From the NCBI GenBank assembly GCA_004794785.1, contig SJOL01009849.1, forward strand, positions 1,810,418 through 1,874,417: DNA of 64,000 nucleotides, in the 5' to 3' direction. A program made the translations under genes and the position numbers. Positions 62,194 to 64,000 of the stretch are shown here, piece after piece; position 1 is the stretch's first letter; each line of letters opens with the position of its first letter. The stretch is from Opisthorchis felineus. Lineage: Eukaryota > Platyhelminthes > Trematoda > Opisthorchiida > Opisthorchiidae. The notes under the pieces are model-generated. The model was not told the origin of the DNA. It saw nothing but the letters and a program-made list of their open reading frames with translations, and did no database searches.

Positions 62194-62451
62194 GCTTTTG
62201 AGCCAAAGACTTTGGGTGGGAATGCCTTGGAAATATCTCGTTTCAAAAACAGCAACAAACTGCTCGAATGCCAGTCAGTTTATGCCAAATTGGTCATCGC
62301 CCCAAGCCATTAGGCTGACCAACCCACGCACTGCACACGGCAGGACGAGTCAGCGAAAAAGAGCTAATTCTGGTATCCTCAATCTTTTTTCACCATTATT
62401 GATTGAAGTCTTTCCCTTTCCCTGTCCTCAGCACTCTTCCGTATATCCAAG
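62194..62451 (+). CDS. Candidate internal exon, unrecognised
   Basis: An excellent acceptor (CTGCTCCCTTTTTTCAG ending 62,193) and an excellent donor (CCAAG|GTACGT at 62,452) bound 258 bases, with one frame open throughout (peptide begins LLSQRLWVGMPWKYLVSK). The phase is 2 at both ends, so it is a symmetric exon. It lies 7.2 kb downstream of the zinc-finger exon on the same strand, but I see no phase-2 donor there that would join to it. A second frame after the same acceptor runs 39 codons to a TAG at 62,311. Confidence 0.3.
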
Positions 62452-64000
62452 GTACGTTTGCGCCAGTATTGTGCATAATGAATTTGCCAACGGCACGCCA
62501 CCATTCACAATCTTTAACTCGCTTCCGCTTCCCAGACCGGTCTTGATCACAAACCTTTGAAGCAAATCGTCAAAAGAGCTACTCGGGCATACACATTCAA
62601 CAGTGGAGCCTACGTTATCCCCGTCAAAAATATGACTCTGCAGCTGCCACAGCGAGTAACATCAGTTTTAGCGTAGCTTTCAGCTTCGGATATTAGGTTT
62701 CTTCCCTTGGTTGGGTTACCGTGAGTAGCCACCTTTTCAGCGTCCGTTTGTCAAATTCCATATGAAACTGCATCAGCCTACGTAGTGTTCGTTCTTTATT
62801 TGCTGTTCTTGCATATGCACTAACCAACTATCACTCTAATCCTACCAAAAAATAACAGCTGTTCATTCTCTCACGGTGAGTGTGTATATCACAAGTTCTA
62901 GAGCCGAATGCTTTGGTTTATCAGTGGCACGTCTTGGTGACAAGTGTCACTTAAATTCAAGGTGTAACGAAATTTGTAATCGCCTTCATATGTTTGCATT
63001 TACTATTGGTTATCGCCAACAATACTGTGTGTGGAAGTAGTAGGCTTCTTTGCAATAACTGGAATCCTCTATGATAAGCAATCGTGCGGCCCCAACTACA
63101 ACATATCTGTTGGCTTGCGACGGCCAGGCTCTACTCTTGACCTTTCTGAAATACTCAGGTCCACTCAGATTACCTGGTCACCCGTTTGAAACCTACGGCT
63201 ATTATTCCAATAATCGAAAATCCTTCTGATCCACAATGTAAGCGGGCTTATCAATGTGGCCTGTGTGGCGATTTAAATGCTGCGCAATTTTATAAAAGTC
63301 CATCGTAACATGGACAACGCAAACGCCGCCATGTATATGGTGGGAAGCACGACATGTGGTTTTGCTAAGCCCCAAAAATAAACACTGGATTTTAGAGAAA
63401 TAATCTGGTGTAGCATCCCTCCAAACAATGAAGACAATTCAGCCTGAAGGACCGTTATACGTCAAAAAGGGGTCACCAAGACCTATATTCTGATAAAGAA
63501 GTTGATATAGCTCGGAATATTCGAAAACGGTTTCTCATCATGCACAAAACGGAACACAAAAAGCCCGTTTTTCTGAGGTCGCCAAAGACTAGTGGTTATT
63601 TAATGTACAGAAAGAAATACCTTCTTGACAGTTATGCTGAGTATTTTCAGGAGGATTTTGAGTGACAACCAGCTTATGCTTCCATTTTTATTCAATCGCC
63701 TCAACCCGAACAGTAGGTGATTTTGCCACCTTCTTTATTTGTTGGAGTACGTATGTGCCCTTTAACTTAGAAACTAGGTCTGGTAAAGGAAAAGATGGAC
63801 TACCACCAGCCTCATTCAAATATAACAGTAAATCTTTGTGTTTTGGCTTGACTAAGTCGTTTGAACTGATTTGGGGTCAACAACGCATCCCAGAAAACCA
63901 GAAATTATTCAATCAGTGCATTTTAAAAAGTGCATCTGAAGTGGCCGCTGAAGCGAATTCGTTTACTGGCCTTAATAATACTGGGACACTTGACTTGTTG
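62452..64000. other. No gene recognised
   Basis: Nothing firm. A short CxxC-containing phrase at 63.24 kb is treated as a weak finding. Confidence 0.55.

Overview
This is a gene-poor eukaryotic window. There are no operons, ribosome binding sites or compact gene order. Reading frames are short and isolated, splice-type signals are present, and much of the recognisable sequence is dead retroelement. The retroelement types (a Penelope-like element with a GIY-YIG endonuclease, and decayed non-LTR reverse transcriptases whose conserved phrases I associate with flukes) together with the exon-in-a-sea-of-intron layout suggest a parasitic flatworm, most likely a trematode. That assignment is an inference from family knowledge, not a database result.

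The one gene I recognise is at 53,772-54,968 (+). It is a large coding exon of a MECOM (EVI1)/PRDM16/hamlet-type transcription factor. It has three C-terminal C2H2 zinc fingers matching the second zinc-finger domain of that family, preceded by a PLDLS motif and two relatives (PLNLS, PLNMS) of the kind that recruit the corepressor CtBP. The PR domain and the first zinc-finger array are not visible in the window. Upstream, two exon-like stretches (48,472-48,594 and 49,836-50,009) share reading phase 0 with this exon and may belong to the same gene.

Layout: 1-4.9 kb is mostly unassigned, with one fold-back repeat (2.70-3.14 kb). A heavily decayed non-LTR reverse transcriptase lies at 4.9-6.25 kb (+). 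A fairly young Penelope-like element lies at about 6.96-9.53 kb (-), with RT and GIY-YIG domains, two clear frameshifts and one premature stop. A short RT relic of another LINE lies at 14.85-15.13 kb (-). From 20.7 to 41.1 kb the window is dominated by about nine copies of a dispersed fold-back repeat (called FB1 here), plus a second Penelope fragment (35.1-35.7 kb, +). Between 41 and 53 kb there are exon-like stretches but little that is firmly assignable. After the zinc-finger exon there are further retroelement fragments (58.1 kb; 59.2-59.96 kb, -; about 60.5-61.1 kb, +) and one exon-like open stretch at 62.2 kb.

Nearly all other short open frames look like chance. Those listed with low confidence are included only because splice-like borders or unusual length or composition set them apart. 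No rRNA, CRISPR array or complete tRNA was seen.
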